A DNA stretch of 23,821 nt from DUPQ01 sp041678685. GTDB lineage: Bacteria > Bacillota > Clostridia > DUPQ01. How positions within the stretch are numbered: the first letter of the stretch is position 1; every line of letters starts with the position of its first letter. Where the stretch lies: NCBI GenBank assembly GCA_041678685.1, contig JBAYNV010000017.1, positions 1-23,821 of the forward strand, read 5' to 3'. The position numbers and the translations under genes are program-made. Below are positions 8,059 to 15,599 of this stretch, piece after piece. The notes under the pieces are model-generated. The model was not told the DNA's origin, ran no database searches, and saw only the letters and a program-made list of their open reading frames with translations.

Positions 8059-10065
8059 ATGACAGACAGATTACGTTTCAGACAGATACATTTGGATTTC
8101 CACACTAGTGAGCTTATCGAAGATATAGGCAAGGATTTTGACCCTGAGGAGTTTGCTGCAACGCTTGTAAAGGCACATGTAAATTCCATCACGTGTTTCG
8201 CAAGATGTCATCACGGTATGATATACTACGATTCACAGGCAGATCCGGAGAGGGTACATCCTCATCTTGTGGAAAAGGATCTGCTTAAAAAGCAGATCGC
8301 TGCATGCCATAAGAACAATATAAAAGTCCCGGTATATACTACGGTGCAATGGGATGAGTATACGGCTCTTAGACATCCGGAATGGCTTGTCAGAAAACCT
8401 GACGGCACCTTGGAAGGGGAATATTTCACAAAACCGGGATTTTATCAGAGGATATGCGTAAATACCCCGTACATCGATTTCCTTAAAAAACATGTAACTG
8501 AGTTTGTATCTGAACTGGACTGCGACGGTGTATTTTTTGACATAGTATCCGAACTGGACTGTTCATGCACATACTGTCTTGCCAGTATGAAAAAGATGGG
8601 ATTGAATCCTTTAAAGGAAGAAGACAGAAAACTTCATGCAAGGATAGTAATGAACAGATTTAAAAAGGAAATGTCTGATCTTGTATGGTCCATAAAACCC
8701 GGTATACTTGTGTTTTTCAACAGCGGGCATGTTTCATTCAAAGATAAGGTACCCTCAAAGGATACATATTCCCATTTTGAGATCGAAAGCCTTCCAAGCG
8801 GGGGATGGGGATATGCTCATTTCCCTGTGACCGTACGTTATACTAGGAATCTGGGGAAAGACTATCTTGCGCATACCGGGAAATTCCATACGAGCTGGGG
8901 GGATTTTCATTCATTCAAGAACCCGGAAGCACTTCAGTATGAAGTGTTCAGGATGCTTGCGCTGAACTCCAAATGTCTGGTAGGTGATCAGCTGGAACCG
9001 TGCGGGAGGCTTTCCTTGCCGGTATATGATCTTATAGGGAAAGTATATGAACAAGTGGAAAAGAAGGAACCGTGGTGTGCGAATGCAAAACCGGTCACGG
9101 AGATAGGCGTTCTTGTTCCTACAGATGAGAAAAGCAGGGTATCATCATCACAGGCAGCGATAGAAAACATTCTGGATCAGCTTTCATATCAGTTCGATTT
9201 TATCGATGAAGAGATGGATTTTTCCCGATACAGGCTGCTGATAATCCCTGAGAGAGTGACGATAGGAAAAGAATTTGAAAATAAGCTTGGGAAATATCTG
9301 GATAACGGAGGTAAAGTAATAGCGGTCTACGATGCTTTGTTTGACAGGCTTGATATAAAAGTGATAAACGAAACCACGGATGATGACGGTGAACCGGTCA
9401 AAGGTAAATTCATGCCAAGAAACGGTTTTGCGGATTATATTATCCCAAATGATATCATAGGTAAATCGTTGTATAAAACAGAATATGTTATGTATGTAAA
9501 AGGACTTGAGACCAAGGCAGTAAAAGGTACGGTTCTGGTAAATGCATATAGCTCACTGTTCAACAGATCCTATTATCATTTCAGTTCTCATGCTCAGGCA
9601 CCATCATCACATAAAGTGGAATATGATGCAATAGTCCTCAATAGTAAAAAGAATGCGATCTATTTCAGTCATCCGATATTTGAAATATATAATAAGAAAG
9701 GTCCTAAGTGGATAAAAGAAATACTGAAGGATGCCATTGGTCTTCTGATGAAAGGCACAAAGCTCATATCACATGACGGGCCATCGACTGTACTTACAAC
9801 CATCAACCATCAGCCTGATATGAAGAGATATGTCGTTCACATATTAAACTATATACCGGAGCGCAGATGCACCGACATAGACCTTATAGAAGATATCATC
9901 CCTTTGTACGATCTGAAAATGAACGTGAGATTACCGGAGGATATAACTTGCATAAGGATCGTACCTGAGGAAAAGGATATCAAGTTCAGGACATCAGGGA
10001 AAGGCGTGAGTTTCAGAATAGATAAAGTCAAAGGGCACTGTATGGTAGAGCTGGGATATAAATGA
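8059..10065 (+). CDS. GHL6/GH42-like glycoside hydrolase with beta-galactosidase trimerisation-like domain
   Basis: A 668-residue cytoplasmic protein with no signal peptide. Residues 1 to about 330 look like the hypothetical glycosyl hydrolase 6 (GHL6) barrel: RQIHLDFHTSE at the start, FARCHHGMIYYDS, and DGVFFDI with D161 at a strand end where a catalytic Asp is expected. This is followed at once by a Cys cluster (C168, C170, C173) of the kind that may bind metal. Residues about 355-470 resemble the Rossmann-like beta-galactosidase trimerisation domain. The substrate is unknown; annotations as fucosidase or galactosidase would be guesses. It sits between murI and a DNA glycosylase gene with a four-base overlap downstream, an odd place for a sugar hydrolase. 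Confidence 0.75.
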   Translation: MTDRLRFRQIHLDFHTSELIEDIGKDFDPEEFAATLVKAHVNSITCFARCHHGMIYYDSQADPERVHPHLVEKDLLKKQIAACHKNNIKVPVYTTVQWDEYTALRHPEWLVRKPDGTLEGEYFTKPGFYQRICVNTPYIDFLKKHVTEFVSELDCDGVFFDIVSELDCSCTYCLASMKKMGLNPLKEEDRKLHARIVMNRFKKEMSDLVWSIKPGILVFFNSGHVSFKDKVPSKDTYSHFEIESLPSGGWGYAHFPVTVRYTRNLGKDYLAHTGKFHTSWGDFHSFKNPEALQYEVFRMLALNSKCLVGDQLEPCGRLSLPVYDLIGKVYEQVEKKEPWCANAKPVTEIGVLVPTDEKSRVSSSQAAIENILDQLSYQFDFIDEEMDFSRYRLLIIPERVTIGKEFENKLGKYLDNGGKVIAVYDALFDRLDIKVINETTDDDGEPVKGKFMPRNGFADYIIPNDIIGKSLYKTEYVMYVKGLETKAVKGTVLVNAYSSLFNRSYYHFSSHAQAPSSHKVEYDAIVLNSKKNAIYFSHPIFEIYNKKGPKWIKEILKDAIGLLMKGTKLISHDGPSTVLTTINHQPDMKRYVVHILNYIPERRCTDIDLIEDIIPLYDLKMNVRLPEDITCIRIVPEEKDIKFRTSGKGVSFRIDKVKGHCMVELGYK

Positions 10066-10934
10066 TAACTGAGTTCACGAATGATTCAGTCATACTTAAA
10101 GGGGTCTTTAGATCTGATCTTGACCTAAGGGATACTTTCTCGTGCGGCCAGTGCTTCAGGTGGGATGAAGACATTGACACAGCAGATGTATTTACAGGTA
10201 TCGCATATGGTAAGTTTTTAAAACTTATCCAGAGGGAAAATGAAATTGAGTTATTTACAGACAAAACGGATTTTCATGATATCTGGGAAGAGTATTTTGA
10301 TCTGAAAACGGATTATGACAGTATAAAAGAAACATTAAGAACAGATGATATAATGAATAAAGCAATTTCCGAAGCCCCGGGTATAAGGATACTAAGGCAG
10401 GAACTGTTTGAAACAATAATCAGTTTCATTACATCATCGAACAGCAATATAAAAAGGACCAGAAAGAATATCAGCGCTCTATCCGCATTATTCGGTGAAC
10501 CTGTGGAAGAAGGTACATATGCTTTTCCTTCAGTTAGGGCGTTGAGCGAAGCTGATATCTGTGAGATAAACGGATGCAGAGCCGGTTTCCGATGCGGGTA
10601 TATCAGTGAAAGCGCCAAATATATCAATAATGAACCGGACACGTTTGAGATCAGTAATCTTATGAACATGGGATATGAAGGTTCAAAAAAAGCGCTTAAG
10701 AGACTTAAGGGAGTAGGCAATAAAGTTGCTGACTGTATAATATTATTTTCCGGCATATCAGGTGAAGCGTTTCCGACTGATGTTTGGGTAAAAAGGATAA
10801 TGGAAAACCTATATATTAAAAAAGAGGTCAGTCAGGATTATATCGAAAAATATGGCAGGGAAAAGTTTGGTGACCTGGCAGGATATGCTCAACAGTATCT
10901 GTTCTATTACGCCAGAAACCTTAAAATGCAATGA
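10062..10934 (+). CDS. 8-oxoguanine DNA glycosylase/AP lyase, OGG1 type
   Basis: A 290-residue HhH-GPD DNA glycosylase, predicted to remove 8-oxoguanine and cut the resulting abasic site. An OGG-type N-terminal domain (SCGQCFRW at about 27-34) precedes the helix-hairpin-helix GVGNKVADC, whose Lys221 is the expected Schiff-base nucleophile, and Asp240 in PTDVWV is the catalytic acid. The SSNSNIKR segment at about 125-132 matches the conserved SxNNNI turn of OGG1 and AlkA-like enzymes. The Lys favours a bifunctional OGG over a monofunctional AlkA. The start overlaps the preceding stop as ATGA, so it is the last gene of the coupled run. Confidence 0.9.
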   Translation: MITEFTNDSVILKGVFRSDLDLRDTFSCGQCFRWDEDIDTADVFTGIAYGKFLKLIQRENEIELFTDKTDFHDIWEEYFDLKTDYDSIKETLRTDDIMNKAISEAPGIRILRQELFETIISFITSSNSNIKRTRKNISALSALFGEPVEEGTYAFPSVRALSEADICEINGCRAGFRCGYISESAKYINNEPDTFEISNLMNMGYEGSKKALKRLKGVGNKVADCIILFSGISGEAFPTDVWVKRIMENLYIKKEVSQDYIEKYGREKFGDLAGYAQQYLFYYARNLKMQ

Positions 10935-11002
10935 CTGTGATGCTGACAGACTCTGTAACATAGTTAATTTAATATCAAATGTAGAAAAAACAAAAAAAGT
11001 AG

Positions 11003-11008
11003 TATAAT
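11003..11008 (+). promoter_or_regulatory. -10 box for the 6S-like RNA
   Basis: TATAAT stands alone after a run of A-rich sequence; the -35 position (near 10980) is weak. No open reading frame with a ribosome binding site follows, so it most likely starts the structured RNA that begins near 11015. Confidence 0.5.
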
Positions 11009-11014
11009 GATATC

Positions 11015-11200
11015 AGGAAGAGAATTCCTGGAATATGCGATAACCCTTGCATTTGAACCTACAGTATTTTGACGGGACATTGTGTATATCGGTGGATGTC
11101 AGGACACGACATTAGTGGAAGACAGAAGCAGATATCTCATAACCCACCTGGCGTATGCTAGGAGTCAAAAAAAAGGGCCGGTATTTCGGGAATTTTTTTA
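11015..11200 (+). ncRNA. ssrS: Structured small RNA, probable 6S RNA
   Basis: 6S RNA mimics an open promoter and binds the housekeeping RNA polymerase. The candidate is about 185 nt, the right size, with a TATAAT upstream and a U-run at the end. Its ends pair: ATTCCT (11024-11029) with AGGAGT (11160-11165), then TATGCG (11034-11039) with CGTATG (11152-11157, two G-U pairs), forming the closing stem. A central hairpin GACAT (11076-11080)/ATGTC (11096-11100) fits a terminal arm. The large weakly paired middle (ACCCTTGCATTTGAACCTAC region) would be the bubble. I recall similar sequence in clostridial 6S RNAs but cannot run a covariance search. It is not a tmRNA, SRP RNA or RNase P RNA. Confidence 0.55.
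11168..11199. terminator. Weak bidirectional terminator
   Basis: A run of A, a short GC hairpin (CCGG...TCGG around 11178-11189) and a run of T at 11193-11199 read as an intrinsic terminator in both directions. On the plus strand it would end the 6S-like RNA; on the minus strand it lies just after the URO-D-like gene. Confidence 0.5.
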
Positions 11201-11202
11201 TT

Positions 11203-12132
11203 CTAATATTTTCTGTGTTTCTTCCATACATCCAGAACCAATAGATAACGTTCAAGAGGAAGACCTTTAAAAGGCACGTTGCTTGTGGAGTAAATATACC
11301 CGCCATTTGGTTTACCGTATTTTAAGCAGTACTCCGCACTGTCTATGACCTGCTGTTCTGTCCCTGTCTGCATTAGCGCGCAGTTAACGTTTCCGATGAG
11401 ACAGACTTTATCTCCCACAAGTTCTTTGACTTTTCTTATATCAACTCCTGCCATTGGATCCAGTGAATGGATCGCATGAGGTTCTGCTGCAACAAGCTGG
11501 TCAAGTATTGGCATTATATTTCCGTCAGTATGCTTTATGGCATAACCTCCGCAGTCACGGATCCCTTTGCATATCCTTGCAAGATAGGGGGTGACGAACA
11601 CAGAGAACTGCTCAGGTGAAAGGAAAGGTCCGTTGTTATAGCAGTAGTCGGAGCAGAGAATGAAGCTTTCTATTCCTCCGTCAAATGCTTTTTTATTTCT
11701 TTCTATTGCATTCACACACAAAGCCTCAGCTTCTTCACATAATCCATCAGGATCGTCTGCCGTCCTGTATGCGAATTCATACATCTTATTTCCATCAGGT
11801 ATGGCAAATGTACCATCTCCATGACGTGTGAGAAGGTACTTATAATTCGTCATCCTGTTGATTATTTCAGCGGTTTTTATACTTTCATCAAGCCAGAGAT
11901 AATGTATCGGGATTATGGAATATTCAAGTTTTTCATATACCTGTATCATAAACTCTGCATTCTTATGCAGCGCTATGTCCTGCTCTTTTGAGGACATTGT
12001 TTCGAGCTGCTCGTGCCTTAAAAAATCGCCGTTGCATAACTCCTTTGATAGTTGGAATTCCAATTCACATGTCGGTACTTCATCAGGTATTCTTCCTTTA
12101 AGCGCTGTGATAGCTCTTTCTCTAGGTGTCAT
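11203..12132 (-). CDS. Uroporphyrinogen decarboxylase-family (URO-D/MtaA-like) protein
   Basis: A 309-residue TIM-barrel protein of the URO-D superfamily, which includes haem-pathway UroD and corrinoid methyltransferases such as MtaA and CmuA. Family features include TPRERAITALKG at the start, IKHTDGNIMPILD near the middle, and the C-terminal GGYIYSTSNVPFKGLPLE. The HTDGN motif and the absence of other haem genes nearby make a true UroD unlikely; a methyl-transfer or unknown catabolic role is more plausible. No corrinoid protein is seen beside it. The ATG has a good GGAGG upstream. It follows the EamA gene by 67 bases with its own possible promoter, so it may or may not belong to the sugar cluster. 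Confidence 0.8.
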   Translation of the reverse strand: MTPRERAITALKGRIPDEVPTCELEFQLSKELCNGDFLRHEQLETMSSKEQDIALHKNAEFMIQVYEKLEYSIIPIHYLWLDESIKTAEIINRMTNYKYLLTRHGDGTFAIPDGNKMYEFAYRTADDPDGLCEEAEALCVNAIERNKKAFDGGIESFILCSDYCYNNGPFLSPEQFSVFVTPYLARICKGIRDCGGYAIKHTDGNIMPILDQLVAAEPHAIHSLDPMAGVDIRKVKELVGDKVCLIGNVNCALMQTGTEQQVIDSAEYCLKYGKPNGGYIYSTSNVPFKGLPLERYLLVLDVWKKHRKY

Positions 12133-12164
12133 GTTTCCTCCGTAAAGTGGTTTATTTACTGCTT

Positions 12165-12192
12165 ATTGTAACATAGGATTCATAAAATCCAA
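12165..12192 (-). promoter_or_regulatory. Possible promoter of the URO-D-like gene
   Basis: On the minus strand, TTGGAT (12192-12187) and TACAAT (12170-12165) lie 16 bases apart in the gap between the EamA and URO-D-like genes. The match is moderate. Confidence 0.4.
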
Positions 12193-12199
12193 GTATAAA

Positions 12200-13123
12200 T
12201 CAGGATTCTTTTAATTCTGTTTTTCTGTGTGCTGTTGCAGGAAGCTGTACAAGGATTATAGCTATCAATACGAGTAAACAGCCTATTATCTCTTTTGGTG
12301 ATGTGGTCTCCTTCAGTATTATCCAGCCTGCGATCACGGCAAACACCGATTCCATGCTCATAATAAGTGAAGCAGTGGATGCAGGAAGGTTCTTCTGTGC
12401 CACTATCTGCAAAGTGTATGCCACACCTGAAGACAGGATACCTGAATACAGGATCGGGATAATAGATCCTGTTATGGCTGAAATGGTAGGTTTCTCAGTG
12501 GTAAACATCATAATGGTGCATAAAACACCGCACACAAGAAACTGTATGCAGGACATGCGCACTCCGTCGACAAGCTTTGAGTAATGATCGGTCACTATTA
12601 TATGGAACGAGAAAAGCACCGCACATACCATTACAAGAAGATCCCCCTTGTTTATAGTAAAACCTTCTTTCACGCATAGAAGATATATTCCGGCAAGTGC
12701 CAGTGCGACGCTTATCCATGTTATATACGTTACGGGTTTTTTCATTGCTATCCCTATGAGCGGTACTATTATTATATACAGAACAGTGATAAAACCTGCT
12801 TTACCTACTGTTGTGTACTTAAGTCCTGCCATTTGAAATGAGTTGGCAAAGGTCATGATTATCCCGCAAAGCAATCCGCCCTTGATGAGATCCGATCTTT
12901 CTTTTCTATCCTCTGTACCGAAAAGTGAAGGTTTTCTGCCGTGTGCCTTATCCAGAAGCATTATGACAGGTATCAGTACGAATGCACCTATCAAAAAACG
13001 TACTGCATTGAACGTGAACTGGCCTACAAAGTTCATTCCTATACTTTGCGCTGCAAATGCAAAACCCCATATCAGCGCTGTGAGCAGCAGTAGAAGACTG
13101 CTTTTTATTTGTTTTTTATTCAT
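12200..13123 (-). CDS. EamA-family (drug/metabolite transporter) membrane protein
   Basis: A 307-residue protein with about ten hydrophobic segments in two similar halves, the usual DMT/EamA layout. The start LLLLTALIWGFAFAAQSIGM and the second-half SGVAYTLQIVAQKNLPAS are typical EamA features. Such proteins move small metabolites across the cytoplasmic membrane, in or out. It starts five bases after the isomerase-like gene's stop, on the same strand, so it is probably the transporter (importer or exporter of substrate or product) of the glycyl radical enzyme cluster. The ribosome binding site is weak (AGG), suggesting coupling to the upstream gene. Confidence 0.9.
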   Translation of the reverse strand: MNKKQIKSSLLLLLTALIWGFAFAAQSIGMNFVGQFTFNAVRFLIGAFVLIPVIMLLDKAHGRKPSLFGTEDRKERSDLIKGGLLCGIIMTFANSFQMAGLKYTTVGKAGFITVLYIIIVPLIGIAMKKPVTYITWISVALALAGIYLLCVKEGFTINKGDLLVMVCAVLFSFHIIVTDHYSKLVDGVRMSCIQFLVCGVLCTIMMFTTEKPTISAITGSIIPILYSGILSSGVAYTLQIVAQKNLPASTASLIMSMESVFAVIAGWIILKETTSPKEIIGCLLVLIAIILVQLPATAHRKTELKES

Positions 13124-13128
13124 AAAGC

Positions 13129-14181
13129 CTATTTTCCCGTCCCCTTAAAACATTCAACAAATTCTATCACATCTTCAGATGAAATGGTGGATTTTCCGTC
13201 TAAAGAATATGGGAGCAGGAAATAGTCACCTTTATTCAACGACTGTGCGAAACCTTTACATTCAATCTGTCCGTTACCGTCAGTAACGACATATATGGCT
13301 GGTGTATTATGAAGAGTCATGGCATCTGCTTTTAATGTATATCTGTTGACTCTGAAACAGTCAGTATATCTTTCATCGATAAGAGTCTCAGTCTTAACAG
13401 AACCGGTCTTCGACACAACAGGATCGACAATAGCAAGTTTAATCGCATTTTTACCTGCGATACCCATATCGAAGCAGGACATTGCAGTATCCTTATCCAA
13501 TCCCATGTACATCTCATAATCATTGAGCCTGTAATCACCGCACCATGCTTCAGGCTGGATAGTGAAATCGGTAGGTTCCTGTATTTCAAGTATCAGGCAG
13601 CCATATCCTATTGCATGCACCGCTTTTGCCGGTATGAAGAATACATCGCCCTTTTTAACAGAGTATCCGATTATTTGGTCTTCCATGGCAGTTTTATCAG
13701 TAGCGCTGTTTTTGGAAGCCTTTTGAAGGTCTTCTTTTGTCGTCCCTTCTTTGAATCCAAAGTAAAGCTTTGCACCGGGTCTGGTGTCAAGCACTATCCA
13801 TGATTCAGCTTTCCCATATGTGCTGTTGAAGTTTTTCACGGAGAACTGCCTGTCGGGATGTACCTGTACAGGCAGGCGCACTGCACTGTCCAATACCTTT
13901 ACAAGTATACCCATATCATTTCTACCGCCAAGCATATCCTGCTTATCGCTTTTGAACAGATCATCAAGATATATATCAGTCCCTCTGATTTTCGATATAC
14001 CTTCTTTGGGATCGTGTGAGTCCCTGTTCAACGCTCTTACTCCCGATGCGATCCATTCCTCAGGATAATTCGAATCCACAGCAGGATCACCGAAGAACGA
14101 ATGGAAGAGCTTTCCGCCTTTATATACTCTGAATACTTTGTTGCGTTCAAAAAAAATTGGTGTGTCAGTTATTTTTTTCAT
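13129..14181 (-). CDS. Class I mannose-6-phosphate isomerase-like protein
   Basis: A 350-residue zinc-dependent cupin of the class I phosphomannose isomerase family, which interconverts aldose and ketose phosphates. The metal ligands are in place: Q106 and H108 in VQVHPD, E126 in KAESW and H189 in AVHAIG; EIQEPTDFT follows. The N-terminal half (RVYKGGKLFHSFFGD, then EEWIASG) is not the form seen in the best-known ManA and resembles a subfamily that often sits in carbohydrate operons beside FGGY kinases (from memory). Placed between the kinase and the transporter, it probably acts on the cluster's phosphosugar and not in general mannose use. A moderate AAGAG lies upstream of the ATG at 14181. 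Confidence 0.85.
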   Translation of the reverse strand: MKKITDTPIFFERNKVFRVYKGGKLFHSFFGDPAVDSNYPEEWIASGVRALNRDSHDPKEGISKIRGTDIYLDDLFKSDKQDMLGGRNDMGILVKVLDSAVRLPVQVHPDRQFSVKNFNSTYGKAESWIVLDTRPGAKLYFGFKEGTTKEDLQKASKNSATDKTAMEDQIIGYSVKKGDVFFIPAKAVHAIGYGCLILEIQEPTDFTIQPEAWCGDYRLNDYEMYMGLDKDTAMSCFDMGIAGKNAIKLAIVDPVVSKTGSVKTETLIDERYTDCFRVNRYTLKADAMTLHNTPAIYVVTDGNGQIECKGFAQSLNKGDYFLLPYSLDGKSTISSEDVIEFVECFKGTGK

Positions 14182-14222
14182 ATTGATTACTCTTTCTACA
14201 TAAATATTAAGAACGGAATTTA

Positions 14223-15590
14223 TTAGTTATCTTCATATTTTACTGTCTGCCGGGCAGAAGAGAGGTCACTGAATTCGCCGGTCGCAGTAAGTGCGTATAA
14301 AGCCGCTCCGAATGAAGCTTCCTCATGGTTCTTGGGTATATACAGCTTCATGCCAAACATATCTTCAAGTATCTTTTTTTGTAGCACGTTCTTCCTGATG
14401 CCGTTACCTGATCCTATAAGACGTGATCTGACGGTATTATCCAAAGAAACCATTGCTGTATACATATCATACAATTCCCTGGAAATACCCTTCAAGATGC
14501 CAAGTACGAACTGTGAGGGAGTGAAGTTTTCATATCCAAGGTTTCTTACATATCCTCTTTGAGCAGGATCGTGCCTTGTTCCTGAGAACTGAGTGGATAT
14601 GAGAAGTTCACTTATATCTTTTGGCATATTATTAACTGCTTCAAGCATATCGTCATATAGTTTTTCCGGGGGTTCCATTCCTGACATCCTGTACACTTCA
14701 ACGAAGAAATCACGAAGTACGGCAAAAGCCCTTCCTCCGCACAGAACCGCTCCTACGAAGATGCCGACTCCTTCAGTCAATGGCCGGATCTCAATACCCG
14801 GTATATCACATCCATTTATAGATGTCTTCATGCTTATCTGGCTTCCGGTACCTATGTTTATAAGTATATCGTTATCGCATCCTGAACCTATGAAAGCTGC
14901 CTGATTATCTCCTATAGCTACACATACCGGGATATGACCTTTATACTTTCCCAGAATATGCGCTTTCCCAGTTACATCGGGTAACAGACGCGCATCCATG
15001 CCTGCTTTTTCAACAGCAGACCTGTCGAAGATCCCGTTTTTGATATCGAACAGACCTAAAGATGCACAGTCGCTCGAATGCATAGTAATGGATCCGCTGC
15101 CTGCCAGCATATTTGCCACATATCCGTGTATCGTCGATATACATGATGTATTTTCGGGTATAAGGCTGTTTACAAGGTGGTAATACATAGTGGTCAGCCC
15201 ATAACCGGTCGCCATGGCATATCCCGTTTCTGAGCTAAGGTGTTTTGCATATGTGGTCCCGGTTGTTTTATATATCTGTTCACCGCTTTGATCCTGCCAG
15301 ATATATAGGTCGCTTAAAAAGTTATGGTATTTATCAAGATATACTATACCATGCATCTGTCCGGCCACTCCTATACAGGAGATATCAGGGTATCTGCTTA
15401 TGGCTTCATCAACAAGGGAATATGCTTTTTTACATATAGCCATGGGATCCTGTATTCTGTTAAAACTGTTTTTTGCGTCTATGAATGTGTCGTTCAAAGC
15501 AGCAAATTCATCTATAACAATGCCGCTATTTGCATCGATCACTATCGCGCATATCTTACTTGTCCCTATATCCAATCCCAGTGCCGGCAT
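14223..15590 (-). CDS. FGGY carbohydrate kinase, sedoheptulokinase-like
   Basis: A 455-residue sugar kinase of the FGGY family. LGLDIGTSK at the N-terminus is the phosphate-1 motif. Several blocks look more like sedoheptulokinase (SHPK) than xylulokinase: GVAGQMHGIVYLD, YIWQDQSGE, ATGYGLTTMYYHL, TIHGYVANML, VAIGDNQAA, ILINIGTGSQIS and GSGNGIRKN. The substrate may therefore be a heptulose or similar ketose, phosphorylated to supply the pathway. Its GGAG ribosome binding site overlaps the TAG of the radical enzyme gene (TAGGAG), with ATG at 15590, so the two are cotranscribed. The SHPK similarity is my reading without an alignment; FGGY membership is firm. Confidence 0.88.
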   Translation of the reverse strand: MPALGLDIGTSKICAIVIDANSGIVIDEFAALNDTFIDAKNSFNRIQDPMAICKKAYSLVDEAISRYPDISCIGVAGQMHGIVYLDKYHNFLSDLYIWQDQSGEQIYKTTGTTYAKHLSSETGYAMATGYGLTTMYYHLVNSLIPENTSCISTIHGYVANMLAGSGSITMHSSDCASLGLFDIKNGIFDRSAVEKAGMDARLLPDVTGKAHILGKYKGHIPVCVAIGDNQAAFIGSGCDNDILINIGTGSQISMKTSINGCDIPGIEIRPLTEGVGIFVGAVLCGGRAFAVLRDFFVEVYRMSGMEPPEKLYDDMLEAVNNMPKDISELLISTQFSGTRHDPAQRGYVRNLGYENFTPSQFVLGILKGISRELYDMYTAMVSLDNTVRSRLIGSGNGIRKNVLQKKILEDMFGMKLYIPKNHEEASFGAALYALTATGEFSDLSSARQTVKYEDN

Positions 15591-15599
15591 CTTTATCTC

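Noticed and set aside
11082..11270. Short plus-strand open frame over the 6S-like region
   Set aside because: It has no ribosome binding site, runs through the terminator into the opposite gene, and its sequence is better explained by RNA structure.
12843..13148. 101-codon plus-strand open frame antisense to the EamA gene
   Set aside because: It mirrors a clear membrane protein gene on the other strand and shows no site or family signature.
13129..14181. Housekeeping mannose-6-phosphate isomerase unrelated to the radical cluster
   Set aside because: Spacing of 41 bases to the kinase and 5 bases to the transporter, and the divergent N-terminal half, favour a cluster-specific enzyme, though the reaction is not proven.
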